This document shows positions 7,986 through 17,188 of a DNA stretch of 64,000 bases, one piece after another. The stretch covers positions 736,354-800,353 of the forward strand of contig NZ_CP119421.1 of NCBI RefSeq assembly GCF_030506305.1, written 5' to 3'. Numbering within the stretch: the first letter of the stretch is position 1; the number at the start of each line of letters is the position of its first letter. Origin of the DNA: Porifericola rhodea. GTDB lineage: Bacteria; Bacteroidota; Bacteroidia; Cytophagales; Cyclobacteriaceae. The notes below the pieces were generated by a model. It ran no database searches. It worked only from the letters and a program-made list of their open reading frames with translations, and had not been told where the DNA came from. Both the position numbers and the translations under genes were made by a program.

Positions 7986-9317
7986 TTAATTTGCAGGGTT
8001 TACCCATCCATACTTGCCTTCGGCAGTCCTTACATACAGCAGTGAATCATGAGCTGCCAGCACATCTAGTTTGTGGCCAATAAGATTAGTATTGAGCACA
8101 CTGCTCTCTCTGGGATGAGTATAAAAGAAAGTATCCTCGCTGTCTAAAAGGATTTGCTCAGTAGCATCATCCAAGGACTCTAACAGACTTTCGTGGACAT
8201 ATCCACTTTGGTTACCTGCCAGCCTTACTCTGTACCATGAGTCTGCTTTGGCATACAGTTGCACATAAGTATGCTGAGGAAGGGTGCCTACTATTTCTGA
8301 AGCGGTATTAGGAGAACAGCGTATATTAGACAGGCTAGCCTTGGTACGTGCCTCCATACCTACTTCTGAGGTATCTACAGCTACCAGAGATTCATCTTTG
8401 ATAAGAGCATGTACAAAAGGATAAGGGTCTACCGCTCCTCTACCTATTTTGTATATACTAAAATGCAGATGTGGAGGAGTAGTACGCGCATTACCCGTAT
8501 TACCTACAAAACCTAAAGTGTCGCCTGGCTGCACACGCTGCCCTGGACTTACCGCCTGACTATCCAGATGGGCATAATACAGCCTAAAACGTTTTTTTAT
8601 ACTATTTAACCATACCACTTTACCTCCCCTCCCACTTTGGGAGGTACGACCCACTACCCCTTCGGCCACGGCCAGCACCGGAGTACCTTTAGGCGCAAAA
8701 ATGTCTATACCTTTATGGCTACGTACACCGCCATCTCTAGGAGCTCCAAAAAAGCTACCTACCGCTTTGCTGTCTATCCCGCTTACCGGAAAGCTCAGTG
8801 AAGGTTCAAAGCCTAGCTTTAGTTGGTAAGCGCCCCCTCTAAGCAGTTCGGGCTGTATGCGCACTGTGTGCCACTCGCTATCTTTTACCTCATAAGTTAG
8901 CTGAGGCAAGGTATCGGCAGAATGCCGCAGTGCCAGTGTAGTGTCATTTTCCTGGCTAAAAATATCAATAAAAAAGCGGCTTTCTGGTTGGCTCAGGGGG
9001 GTAAGTTCAATGTAAATTTGCTGCCCCTCTCGTACCTGGTACCGAAGGCTCAGAGCTTCTGGCTTATCAGGAGAGATATACCCTGTCTCATGATAAGGTA
9101 AGTTTACAATTAATGAATCCTGTAAGCTTAACTGACCCGCTTTCATCCAGTCTTTTCCTAAAGCTGTCTGATCAAGCTCATGAGCTTGCAGGCGCTTGGC
9201 ATACTGCTCGTAAGGTGATGACTTAGAAAAAAGTTGATCTATTTTTTTGCTGCTGCTACAGCTTACTAGCGATAACAACAGTATGAAAACTAATATATTG
9301 ATGCTCGTACTTCGCAT
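7986..9317 (-). CDS. M23 metallopeptidase lipoprotein with C-terminal SH3-like domains
   Basis: 443 residues. A lipoprotein signal has its lipobox Cys at residue 20 (LVSC). An N-terminal beta-rich domain (about 60-180) precedes the M23/LytM peptidase domain at about 190-300. The zinc ligands sit in RSHKGIDIFAPKG (His and Asp, near residue 200) and PHLHFSIY (near 280). One or two bacterial SH3-type domains follow (about 325-443), with WYRVRLAGNQSGYVHESLL. M23 enzymes cut peptide cross-links in peptidoglycan. The catalytic residues look intact, so an active cell-envelope hydrolase is expected, facing the periplasm. Confidence 0.88.
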   Translation of the reverse strand: MRSTSINILVFILLLSLVSCSSSKKIDQLFSKSSPYEQYAKRLQAHELDQTALGKDWMKAGQLSLQDSLIVNLPYHETGYISPDKPEALSLRYQVREGQQIYIELTPLSQPESRFFIDIFSQENDTTLALRHSADTLPQLTYEVKDSEWHTVRIQPELLRGGAYQLKLGFEPSLSFPVSGIDSKAVGSFFGAPRDGGVRSHKGIDIFAPKGTPVLAVAEGVVGRTSQSGRGGKVVWLNSIKKRFRLYYAHLDSQAVSPGQRVQPGDTLGFVGNTGNARTTPPHLHFSIYKIGRGAVDPYPFVHALIKDESLVAVDTSEVGMEARTKASLSNIRCSPNTASEIVGTLPQHTYVQLYAKADSWYRVRLAGNQSGYVHESLLESLDDATEQILLDSEDTFFYTHPRESSVLNTNLIGHKLDVLAAHDSLLYVRTAEGKYGWVNPAN

Positions 9318-9398
9318 AAATAGAGTTTGTGGTTGAATTCCACTTTAACAAAGCATAAACTTTTATTATTCCCTGACTCACAAGTATTTGTCATATTT

Positions 9399-10406
9399 TT
9401 ACAACTTGTCTAGTACAAAGTAGACATGAGAGGATTGATTAAAATTTGTAGGCACAAATCCTGCAATTTTTACTTTAGCCAAAGCAAAGCCATATCGCGG
9501 AAAAAAATCAACCCAGGATTTTAATGTACGAAATCCGCAGGGAAAAGGCATATCAGGCACACCTACGGCTAATGCATTCGCCAAAAAATCTATAAGCACA
9601 ATACAATCTCGTTGGGTATGAGCATCAAGGTTCAAGAAATCTGCAAGTATTGCTTGTTGACTGCACAAATGACTGATCTGCTCTGATAGATAAGGTAAAT
9701 TTGCTAACTCTTCCTTCGGTAAGATTACATCCTCTAAGACAATAAGTCTACCGCCAGGAGCTAAAGAGTTATAGAGGTTACGCAAAAAAACGCCTTGCGC
9801 TGCATCTGTATTGCCTACATGATGCAGCACAGCAAAACAGCTCATGGTTTCGTATGATATGCTACTGGCTGTGTCCACTTGGGAAAAGTCCAGTACCTGA
9901 AAGTCTATTTCATCTTTTATCGTCTCTGTTCTCCAGTCCATGGTGTCAATACCAGCCACTCGCTTAAATAAAGGATGTTTACGCTGAAGAAAGGCTGCGA
10001 AATTGCCTCCCCCACAACCTACATCACAGTAAGAGCTACCTTTTAGAAAAGACCTGATTTTTTCATAGCGAGAGCGAAGTTTATGCTGATGTTTGTAAGC
10101 CTGATATGCGCTCGTAAATTCATCAAACCAGATGGCATCTTTTTCACTCTGCTTTCTTGAAAGCTGAGCAAAAAGCGGAAACAATTTTTCTGGTGATGAC
10201 TGAATTTGTGCAATACGTTGAAAAGTAGAATCTACCAAGTGATGACACTTACTACTTACTAAGGTGTTATTCAGGAATTTAGGCTGTGGATGATGTACCT
10301 GAATGGCATGTGCATAGTTTTTGGTCATAACTGTACGGACAAAGTTTCTGGCATCAGTATTGAGGAAAGAATTTAAAAACGTATGGGCTTCTTTTAGATT
10401 TGCCAT
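9399..10406 (-). CDS. Class I SAM-dependent methyltransferase, substrate unknown
   Basis: 335 residues from the ATG at 10406. A TTG nine codons upstream is also in frame but less likely. The methyltransferase core is at about residues 120-250, with SAM motif I CDVGCGGGNFAAFL, an acidic GIDTMDW strand 2, and CFAVLHHVGN as the later post-motif. A helical N-terminal region of about 115 residues and a C-terminal cap have no recognised family. No neighbour indicates the substrate. Confidence 0.78.
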   Translation of the reverse strand: MANLKEAHTFLNSFLNTDARNFVRTVMTKNYAHAIQVHHPQPKFLNNTLVSSKCHHLVDSTFQRIAQIQSSPEKLFPLFAQLSRKQSEKDAIWFDEFTSAYQAYKHQHKLRSRYEKIRSFLKGSSYCDVGCGGGNFAAFLQRKHPLFKRVAGIDTMDWRTETIKDEIDFQVLDFSQVDTASSISYETMSCFAVLHHVGNTDAAQGVFLRNLYNSLAPGGRLIVLEDVILPKEELANLPYLSEQISHLCSQQAILADFLNLDAHTQRDCIVLIDFLANALAVGVPDMPFPCGFRTLKSWVDFFPRYGFALAKVKIAGFVPTNFNQSSHVYFVLDKL

Positions 10407-10533
10407 AATTTGGTAAAGTTTTTTCCAACACAACTTGCATAAAGTACTAAATTGCCAAAGAATAATAGTTAAGCTAACAGTTTTTACTTAAGGTTAATAT
10501 TTACACCAGACTCGCTCAAACCAGAATTTTTTT

Positions 10534-11781
10534 ATGAATCTGATTTTTTTTGAAGTACCTAGGTACAGAGATAATCTTAAGCCTTTTACACTCACCCGTC
10601 CTATTGCGGAAATCAGGCTGGGCATACTCAGTCTTGCTGAAAAATGGGAAAAGCATCTAAAAGTAGAGGTGCTGAATAATGGTTATTTTACTGATCAATA
10701 TTTGCAGGCTAAGTTTCCTTTGCATAGTGCAGAACATAGCATTTGCATAAATGCGAGTTTGTGCCCCAGCCCGGCTTTAGTTGAAGCTATAAATCAGCTC
10801 AAAGAAGGACAACTACTAGAAAAGGACGGAGAACTACTGGCTATTTGTCCAACCTCTGCACATACTTCTACTTTAGGAGAATTAAGACATGAGGTTTACA
10901 CAGAAAAGTTTGCTAAGCTTATAGCTATGGTGGAAACTTACGAAAAGCAAAGCTACACCGAGCATGCCTTTTTGCTTACTCAGCCCTGGCAGATATTTTT
11001 AGAAAATGGAGAGCAGATAAAAGCAGACTATCAGCTCATTGCTACAGGCCGTACTTCTGCCAACATTGAAGACCCACATACCATCTATTATGGCAAGCCC
11101 GAAGATATTTTTATTGAAGAAGGGGTATCTATCCGAGCTTCTATTCTAAATGCGGAAAATGGTCCCATCTATTTAGGAAAAGGAGCTACCATACACGAAA
11201 ATGGGGTAATTAAAGGTCCCTTTGCTATGTTAGAAAATTCTCATGTCAATATAGGTAGTAAAATCAGGGAGGCTACTACCATTGGCCCTCACTCTAAACT
11301 GGGAGGCGAGGTAAAAAACGTAGTCGTATTTGGCAATAGCAACAAAGGACACGAAGGCTTTTTGGGTAATTCTGTGATTGGCGAATGGTGCAACTTCGGC
11401 GCAGATACTAATGCTTCCAACTTAAAAAATAACTATAAGCCCGTTAAGATCTGGAACTATGGCACTCACCGGTACGAAGATACAGGAGAGCTTTTTTGTG
11501 GCTTACTTATGGGTGATCATAGCAAATGTGGCATCAACACTATGTTCAATACAGGTACAGTAGTAGGTGTGTTTGCTAATATTTTCGGCACCGGTTATCC
11601 TGAAAAATTTATTCCTAGTTTTAGTTGGGGGGCAGTTACAGAAACAGCACCCTACCGAATAGAAAAAGCATTGGAAGTAGCCAGAGATGTACTCAAACGC
11701 CGTGGTATTACATTATCTGAACAGGAAGCGGATATTCTCCGATATATCTATGAGCACCGAACTCATGAGACGCAGCCCTGA
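10534..11781 (+). CDS. GlmU-family (alternative Bacteroidota type) sugar nucleotidyltransferase-like protein
   Basis: 415 residues. An N-terminal domain opens LIFFEVPRYRDNLKPFTLTR, which is characteristic of the alternative GlmU family. A left-handed beta-helix of hexapeptide repeats runs from about residue 190 to 370 (for example ILNAENGPIYLGKGATIHENGVIKG). In this family the protein probably makes or acetylates UDP-GlcNAc precursors, but the N-terminal half diverges from classical GlmU and its activity is not proven. It lies 195 bases upstream of glmS, supporting a role in the same UDP-GlcNAc pathway. Confidence 0.85.
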   Translation: MNLIFFEVPRYRDNLKPFTLTRPIAEIRLGILSLAEKWEKHLKVEVLNNGYFTDQYLQAKFPLHSAEHSICINASLCPSPALVEAINQLKEGQLLEKDGELLAICPTSAHTSTLGELRHEVYTEKFAKLIAMVETYEKQSYTEHAFLLTQPWQIFLENGEQIKADYQLIATGRTSANIEDPHTIYYGKPEDIFIEEGVSIRASILNAENGPIYLGKGATIHENGVIKGPFAMLENSHVNIGSKIREATTIGPHSKLGGEVKNVVVFGNSNKGHEGFLGNSVIGEWCNFGADTNASNLKNNYKPVKIWNYGTHRYEDTGELFCGLLMGDHSKCGINTMFNTGTVVGVFANIFGTGYPEKFIPSFSWGAVTETAPYRIEKALEVARDVLKRRGITLSEQEADILRYIYEHRTHETQP

Positions 11782-11822
11782 CAAAACATATGCTTTATAT
11801 GTTACTGCTCTGTGTTTTGTCA
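11779..11822 (+). repeat. Inverted repeat overlapping the stop codon of the GlmU-like gene
   Basis: A perfect 10-bp inverted repeat, TGACAAAACA and TGTTTTGTCA, is separated by 24 bases. The left arm begins with the TGA stop codon itself. No T-run follows, so it is not a standard intrinsic terminator. It could form an mRNA 3' hairpin. Confidence 0.55.
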
Positions 11823-11976
11823 CAGATTAAGAGGGAATTAAAACCTAAATATTACATTTCAAAATTTAGTTATACTCCAGGTTTTTATAGTCCTATTGGA
11901 CCGCATTTTCTCGCATTGCTTTTGTTATCACTTCATTGATTTTAGATAAATATTTTTCTGTAAATCTTAAAAAATT

Positions 11977-13824
11977 ATGTGTGGAATAGTTGCTTATACA
12001 GGACATCGTCAGGCTCACGAAGTAGTCATTAAAGGGCTAAAGCGTCTTGAGTACCGTGGGTACGATAGTGCTGGTATTGCCTTGATTAATGGTGAGTTGA
12101 ATGTTTACAAAAAGAAAGGAAAAGTATCTGAGCTTGAGAACCATCTTCAGCAATCATTAACGGAAGAACAGATTAAAAGCCATAGTGGCATGGGACATAC
12201 TCGCTGGGCTACCCATGGTGTACCTAATGACGTAAATGCTCACCCTCACTTTTCCGGCAATAGTAAACTAGCTATTGTTCATAATGGAATCATAGAAAAT
12301 TATGATGCTCTGAAAAAAGAGCTGATACAAAAAGGACATCAGTTTATTAGTGATACTGATACTGAGGTACTTATACATTTTATAGAAGATGTAAAGCAGC
12401 ACAATGGCTTTACGCTGGAAGAAGCAGTGCGCATTGCCTTAAAAAGAGTGGTAGGTGCTTACGCCATTGTAATTATGTCTGCCGATGAGCCGGATTTACT
12501 TATTGCCGCCCGTAAAGGTAGCCCCTTAGTACTTGGTCTGGGTAAAGGTGAGTTTTTCTTCGCCTCGGATGCTACGCCTATTGTAGAATATGCTAATGAG
12601 GTAGTATACCTTAATGATGACGAGGTATGTGTCGTACAGGGAGGTGAATTTCAGATTAAAGACCTGAATGATGTGCCCACAGATCCATACATTCATACTC
12701 TTGATATAGAGCTTGAGGCTATTGAAAAAGGTGGGTTTGACTCCTTTATGCTTAAAGAAATTCATGAGCAGCCCAAATCTATCAGCGACTGTATGCGAGG
12801 ACGTTTAAATGCAGAGACAGGCACATTGATGATGGGCGGTATCCGTGACCATATTGAAGAACTGGTTAATGCAAACCGTATTGTTATTGTTGCCTGTGGT
12901 ACCTCCTGGCATGCCGGACTGGTAGCTGAGTATATTTTTGAGGACTTATGCCGTATTCCGGTTGAGGTTGAATATGCTTCAGAATTTAGATATCGTAATC
13001 CGGTAATTAATGAAGGAGATATCGTTATTGCTATATCTCAGTCAGGTGAGACTGCCGACACTCTGGCAGCAGTAGAGCTAGCTAAAAGCAAAGGCGCTAC
13101 AGTTTTGGGCGTTTGCAATGTAGTAGGTTCCTCAATTGCCCGAGCCTCTCATGCCGGTTCTTATACGCATGCCGGCCCTGAAATTGGGGTAGCCAGTACC
13201 AAAGCTTTTACAGCTCAGCTAACTGTGCTTACTATGTTTGCCCTACTTATTGGCAAAAGTAAAGGCACGCTGGCAAATGAGCAGTATGATGCTTTGCTTA
13301 AAGAGATGAGCCAGATACCTGATAAGGTAAAAATAGCCCTGGAACTGAATGAGCAGGTTGAGCAAATTTCTCAAATTTATAAAGATGCCAGCAATGCCAT
13401 TTATCTGGGAAGAGGGCAAAATTTTCCGGTAGCTCTGGAAGGTGCACTCAAACTTAAAGAGATATCATACATACATGCAGAGGGCTACCCTGCCGCTGAG
13501 ATGAAGCATGGCCCTATCGCACTTATAGACGAAGAAATGCCGGTAGTATTTATTGCTACTCAGGATAACTCTTATGAAAAGATAGTTTCTAACATACAGG
13601 AGGTAAAAGCCAGAAAAGGGCAGGTTATTGCTATAGTTAGTGAAGGGGACACACAGATTGCAGAAATGGCTGATCATGTGCTGGAGGTGCCCAAGGCCAA
13701 CCAGGAGCTTATGCCACTGATTTCGGTAATACCACTACAGTTACTTTCCTATCATATCGCAGTGATGAGAGGCTGCAATGTAGACCAGCCACGTAACCTC
13801 GCTAAATCAGTTACCGTAGAATAA
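11977..13824 (+). CDS. glmS: Glutamine-fructose-6-phosphate aminotransferase (isomerizing)
   Basis: 615 residues, full length. The N-terminal glutaminase domain begins with Met-Cys2 (MCGIVAYTG), whose Cys is the nucleophile after Met removal, and contains the GHTRWATHG motif. Two SIS isomerase domains follow (about 295-430 and 460-600), with ISQSGETADTLAA and STKAFTAQLT, and the conserved end DQPRNLAKSVTVE. It converts fructose-6-phosphate and glutamine to glucosamine-6-phosphate, the first step to UDP-GlcNAc for peptidoglycan and LPS. It opposes the NagB fusion located 6 kb upstream. A strong terminator follows. Confidence 0.97.
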   Translation: MCGIVAYTGHRQAHEVVIKGLKRLEYRGYDSAGIALINGELNVYKKKGKVSELENHLQQSLTEEQIKSHSGMGHTRWATHGVPNDVNAHPHFSGNSKLAIVHNGIIENYDALKKELIQKGHQFISDTDTEVLIHFIEDVKQHNGFTLEEAVRIALKRVVGAYAIVIMSADEPDLLIAARKGSPLVLGLGKGEFFFASDATPIVEYANEVVYLNDDEVCVVQGGEFQIKDLNDVPTDPYIHTLDIELEAIEKGGFDSFMLKEIHEQPKSISDCMRGRLNAETGTLMMGGIRDHIEELVNANRIVIVACGTSWHAGLVAEYIFEDLCRIPVEVEYASEFRYRNPVINEGDIVIAISQSGETADTLAAVELAKSKGATVLGVCNVVGSSIARASHAGSYTHAGPEIGVASTKAFTAQLTVLTMFALLIGKSKGTLANEQYDALLKEMSQIPDKVKIALELNEQVEQISQIYKDASNAIYLGRGQNFPVALEGALKLKEISYIHAEGYPAAEMKHGPIALIDEEMPVVFIATQDNSYEKIVSNIQEVKARKGQVIAIVSEGDTQIAEMADHVLEVPKANQELMPLISVIPLQLLSYHIAVMRGCNVDQPRNLAKSVTVE

Positions 13825-13860
13825 GCAGTTAAGAAACAAATTTCCTTCTGGAAAGTATAA

Positions 13861-13888
13861 GCTCGAGAATAATCTCGGGCTTTTTTTT
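13861..13888 (+). terminator. Rho-independent terminator after glmS
   Basis: Eight-base stem GCTCGAGA/TCTCGGGC (one G-T wobble), loop ATAA, then eight T. Confidence 0.88.
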
Positions 13889-13968
13889 AAGCCTTTGGGC
13901 TATCGTACAGTGCTCTTGTTAAAGTTATAGTCTAATTGCAGAGTTTTTTTCTAGGCTTAACGCTAGGG

Positions 13969-14299
13969 ATGATATTGGCACGCAAAGAAAAAGGGCTTTC
14001 TCGGGAAGAACTCGGGCAAAGCATTGGCACTTCCGGGGCCATTATTGGCCGTTATGAAAGAGGGACATGAAGCCTTTACGCAGCTATCCTTTCTTGAGAT
14101 TGCCGCCAAGATTGCCCAGACATTGGATGTCTCATTGGATTACCTGGTTGGGCTCACTTCCCAGCAGCTTAAAGACCGCAAAATGCTACAACGCCTGGAT
14201 GATCTGCGCCAACTGGATGAAGACAAGCAACGTACCCTCTTTGATCTAATGGATACCTATATCCGAGATTATAAAACCAGACAGGCTTTTGCTTCTTGA
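13969..14299 (+). pseudogene. Frameshifted XRE-family (Cro/cI helix-turn-helix) regulator
   Basis: Three reading frames must be joined to obtain a normal XRE protein. From 13969 one frame reads MILARKEKGLSREELGQSIG then GTSGAIIGRYERG and stops at TGA. The following MKP is in a second frame (from 14067). EIAAKIAQTLDVSLDYLVGL onward is in a third and runs to a stop at 14297-14299. Joined, these give a complete HTH_3 domain (GRYERG(D)MKP…IAAKIAQTLDVSLDYLVG) plus a coiled tail. At least two indels or a small insertion lie between 14058 and 14095. As it stands, no functional repressor can be made. It begins the accessory island. Confidence 0.8.
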
Positions 14300-14390
14300 T
14301 TTTTATAGTATTGGATACCCGCATAGTAAATGCTTGGATTAAATGAGCACGCATTAAAAATGCGCGCTAATGGAGGAAGCGATGTGGGGA

Positions 14391-15125
14391 TTATTTAACT
14401 ATAAATGTAAAAGAATTTGTGCTATGCTCTTCAAATTCTTTTGATAAATTATTTTCCATAAATAATGTGGAAAACACCTCAAAAGTCCCTTTTTCATTTA
14501 ATATATTTTTAAAATACACTTTCCCGTTTTCAATAGTCATTTTGTTTAATTCTCTTTGATTATTAGTTTCATCAAATATCTTTATTTCTATATGCTGATT
14601 AAAATTAGGTGGATTTGGAACATAGACTATTAAATCTAGCGTATCACCTATTTGATATTCAAAATCTGTTAAAGTGTTAACAAGATTAAGAGGTTCTCTT
14701 ACTCCCTCTTCTTTTAAGAAAATTCCATTAATATCATAGTATGCTCTGTAAATGCCTTTACCCGCGGGGTCATAAAACGAATAATATTTTAATTGTCCAT
14801 CTTCGTAATACTCAAACATTTCCCCTATAGGTATACCTTTATGATAAGTCATTTTATACTCAATATTCCCACTGTTAAAGTATTTAATTTCAAGACCATT
14901 TTTCTCCCCATTTTGATATACAGTCTGTAATTTTTTTTGACCGTTTTCATAAAATAAATTTGCAAATCCGTGCTTCAAAGAATCACTGTTAAATTCAGCT
15001 TCAGCTTTTAATTTTCCAGATTCAAAGTAGGTTCTTTTAATATTTGTTACTTCTTCATTCTTTTTTTCACTGCTTATACACCTACTTAAAAACAATGCTA
15101 AAAGGACTATCATTAAATTTTTCAT
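14391..15125 (-). CDS. YwqK-type MORN-repeat lipoprotein, candidate immunity protein
   Basis: 244 residues from the ATG at 15125. The longer frame upstream overlaps the Rhs gene and is unlikely. The lipoprotein signal MKNLMIVLLALFLSRCISS has its lipobox Cys at residue 16. Residues ~30-150 contain YwqK/MORN-2-like repeats (YFESGKLKAEAEF, FYENGQKKLQTVYQNGEKNG, YYEDGQLKYYSFYD). A beta-sandwich-like C-terminus of about 90 residues follows. YwqK-like proteins are annotated as antitoxins of polymorphic toxins. The start codon is one base past the stop of the Rhs fragment, the usual toxin-immunity arrangement. The region is visibly more AT-rich than its neighbours. The immunity role is inferred from position. 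Confidence 0.78.
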   Translation of the reverse strand: MKNLMIVLLALFLSRCISSEKKNEEVTNIKRTYFESGKLKAEAEFNSDSLKHGFANLFYENGQKKLQTVYQNGEKNGLEIKYFNSGNIEYKMTYHKGIPIGEMFEYYEDGQLKYYSFYDPAGKGIYRAYYDINGIFLKEEGVREPLNLVNTLTDFEYQIGDTLDLIVYVPNPPNFNQHIEIKIFDETNNQRELNKMTIENGKVYFKNILNEKGTFEVFSTLFMENNLSKEFEEHSTNSFTFIVK

Positions 15126-15126
15126 T

Positions 15127-16146
15127 TTATTCTTTTTTAAACGGTTCTTTGTGGCCATGACCATTTCTGGTAGAAGTAGCTCTTTCTGAAGTTTCATGAA
15201 AAAAGCCAGAACTATCTGGTTTATAAGTTTTATGACATATTGTACAATAAGTTGCTTCAAAGTAAGAATCTGTTTTTTCTTCTATTCCCAATTCATCTCC
15301 TAGAGTTCCCGCTATGTTAAAAGCATCAACCAACTTACCAAATTGTTCTGCGTAATTTTTAGGTACATCAGCGCTAGCTTTAGCGCCACCTATTACTGTC
15401 ATTAATAAATTTATATCTATACTCTCCTGAGAAGCCCCAATTCTAACTTCTCCAATGGGTTGTCCATTTAAATCACTACTAGTATAAAATTTATACCCAC
15501 CACCTGTCTCATTGAATAAATCCAACACGGGATCATACCAATGCTCTTCTTTTTTTATCCAAGCAAGTAATTCACCCTCACTATTCACAACAGTTATACC
15601 CGCAGGGAATTTATCTTTATTAGTTTCAGCATATGCAGGCTTACCATTTTGCCACCCTCCTGCTCCTTCTGCCCATTTAATAGCAGTTTCTGACTCAAGA
15701 TTGCTATACTTAATAAAAATAGCTTCTAGAGCTATAGAAACAGCTCTATTTATATCATCATCTGCTGCTTGTTTTATAGCATTTTCCCAATATTTAGCTG
15801 TGATTGTAATTTTAGCTTCTAAGCCATCTAAATCAATAGCTGCTATTGGGTAATTACTAGCAAACTGGTAAGGAGTCAGCATAGGATAAGACTTCGTCAG
15901 CGGATCCACGCTCAAGAACTTAGCAATGCTTGGATTATAAATCCTGAACCCATAATCGTAGACACTACTACCCCCGAAGCTGTTATCTTTTTCTTTACCG
16001 TTGAAGCCGAAACGGTAGTCTTCACTTTCAAAGTTTCTGCCGGCCATTTGCATACCGAATGGGTAGTAGTCATGTAGCCTGGCAATGATAGACTGGGTAG
16101 AGTCAGCATCTATATTGATGTTGTCATTAATTACAGTAGGATGTGA
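15127..16146 (-). pseudogene. Orphan Rhs C-terminal fragment with toxin-like tail (5'-truncated)
   Basis: The open frame runs from just after a TAG at 16147-16149 to a TAA at 15127. Its first ATG is at 16053, inside the conserved RHS segment. The first ~115 residues are the end of an RHS-repeat core: DYYPFGMQMAGR, FGFNGKEKDN, YDYGFRIYNPSIAKFLSVDP, then the PYQFASNYPIAAIDLDGLE boundary that normally precedes the variable toxin. The remaining ~220 residues are of unknown family and end in a Cys/His-rich stretch (YCTICHKTYKP…NGHGHKEPF) that could be a metal-binding nuclease-like site. The long RHS/YD shell and any export signal are missing, so this looks like a displaced rhs tip. It may be translated from 16053 or be inactive. 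Confidence 0.8.
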
Positions 16147-16194
16147 CTAAAGCGTGAGCCTGAGATTATACTTGAGCTTTTCTTCGGATTGGGC

Positions 16195-16225
16195 AAAAAA
16201 ATAGGTTTGCCGTATTGGCAAACCT
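16195..16225 (-). terminator. Orphan intrinsic terminator facing the Rhs fragment
   Basis: On the minus strand a 9-bp perfect stem AGGTTTGCC/GGCAAACCT with a 5-base loop is followed by a T-rich run (AT then six T). There is no gene between it and the DUF2911 terminator further upstream, so it likely belongs to a gene lost or displaced from this place. It would block transcription into the Rhs fragment from upstream. Confidence 0.75.
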
Positions 16226-16510
16226 TATGTTCTTAACATCCACAAGTTTAAAAAATCTCAGTTTAAAAAATTATAATCCTTAGCTTAAAAAATCTATTAT
16301 AATAAAGACAAGCACCTTGCCAAAGCTCTTAAACCTTTAAATGGACCTCTTAACTATTATCATCGTGAAATGTTTTCCCCACATTTTGAGAAATGCTTTT
16401 TTATTCTGGGGAGTTTTGTCACCATTTCTACAGTTTGAGTGAGCAAGCACTTCGTATTCCAGATTAGGAAGCTGCTAATTTTTATTCCACTTTTTTAAGA
16501 GCCTACTAAC

Positions 16511-16540
16511 AAAAAAAGCCAGCTACTTGCATAGCTGGCT
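16511..16540 (-). terminator. Rho-independent terminator after the DUF2911 gene
   Basis: Minus-strand 9-bp stem AGCCAGCTA/TAGCTGGCT followed by seven T, located 19 bases past the stop codon. Confidence 0.87.
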
Positions 16541-16558
16541 CTATCACTGTTTAAAAGC

Positions 16559-17089
16559 TTATACTTCTACAGGAACTTCTACCAATAGGTTATCCCACAT
16601 GATCATCATTTTAGTGCCCATTTCATTAAACTGAATAGTAAAGGGCTCATATTTTTCGCTATTTTTCTTTACTGGCACTTCTATACGAGCTACGTCTTTA
16701 CTATCATCATACTCGTATGCTCCCCAAAGCCCAAGCTCGCTGTTCAGGATAAGTGTCCACTTATCTTTTTCAGGAATGGCAAACATAGAATAGGTACCTG
16801 CTTCAATATCTTTACCTCCTAGCTTAACATCTTCAGTCAGGGTAATCTCAGTAGCTTCGTTAGCACCAAGCCTCCAAACTTTACCATAGGGCTCCTGCTC
16901 ACCAATCATTTTTCTGTTGCGCAAGTGAGGACGGCTGTATACAACCTTAATGTAAGCCTCATCCTTTTTCATTTTGGCCACTGCCATTGGGCTAGGCTTA
17001 GGCTCTAATGCCTGCTGAGCTATTAAGCTTTCACTCATTAACATTACTAAAGCGAAGGCGAAGAAAGACAATAAAAATCTCCTTTTCAT
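16559..17089 (-). CDS. DUF2911 domain exported protein
   Basis: 176 residues. A cleavable signal peptide ends near SLIAQQ (residue ~25). The rest is one DUF2911 domain with its typical signatures: the VVYSRPHLRNRKMIGEQ segment, PYGKVWRLGANEATEIT, GTYSMFAIP and WTLILNSELGLWGAY. The family is widespread in Bacteroidota, is predicted to be periplasmic or secreted, and has no known function. The gene is monocistronic with its own terminator. Confidence 0.9.
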   Translation of the reverse strand: MKRRFLLSFFAFALVMLMSESLIAQQALEPKPSPMAVAKMKKDEAYIKVVYSRPHLRNRKMIGEQEPYGKVWRLGANEATEITLTEDVKLGGKDIEAGTYSMFAIPEKDKWTLILNSELGLWGAYEYDDSKDVARIEVPVKKNSEKYEPFTIQFNEMGTKMMIMWDNLLVEVPVEV

Positions 17090-17188
17090 GGTGTGTAGTC
17101 TTTTTGGGATTAAAAATTATGCTTAAATGTAACTAATTGTCAAAAAACAAAAAGTAAACCTCAGGACAAAGATAAAGTTAAGTTCTGC

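Larger units (their letters stand above)
16150..16558. other. AT-rich non-coding debris upstream of the Rhs fragment
   Basis: About 400 bases without a credible gene on either strand. It contains an orphan minus-strand terminator (16195-16225), a cluster of three short repeats of the form TTTAAAAAAT between 16247 and 16290, and the terminator of the DUF2911 gene (16511-16540). No transposase remnant could be read with confidence. Confidence 0.6.

Noticed and set aside
14024-14299. 91-residue frame taken as an intact gene
   Set aside because: Its first part is out of frame nonsense. Only the EIAAKIA part onward belongs to the decayed XRE gene, so it is listed as a pseudogene.
15126-15260. Longer start for the YwqK gene at 15260
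   Set aside because: The extra codons overlap the Rhs frame. The ATG at 15125 begins a proper lipoprotein signal peptide.
15512-15853. 113-codon plus-strand frame opposite the Rhs tail
   Set aside because: Antisense shadow with no recognised motif.
16203-16225. Inverted repeat as an insertion-sequence end
   Set aside because: The stem is followed by a T-run on the minus strand and fits an intrinsic terminator. No transposase or matching second end was found.
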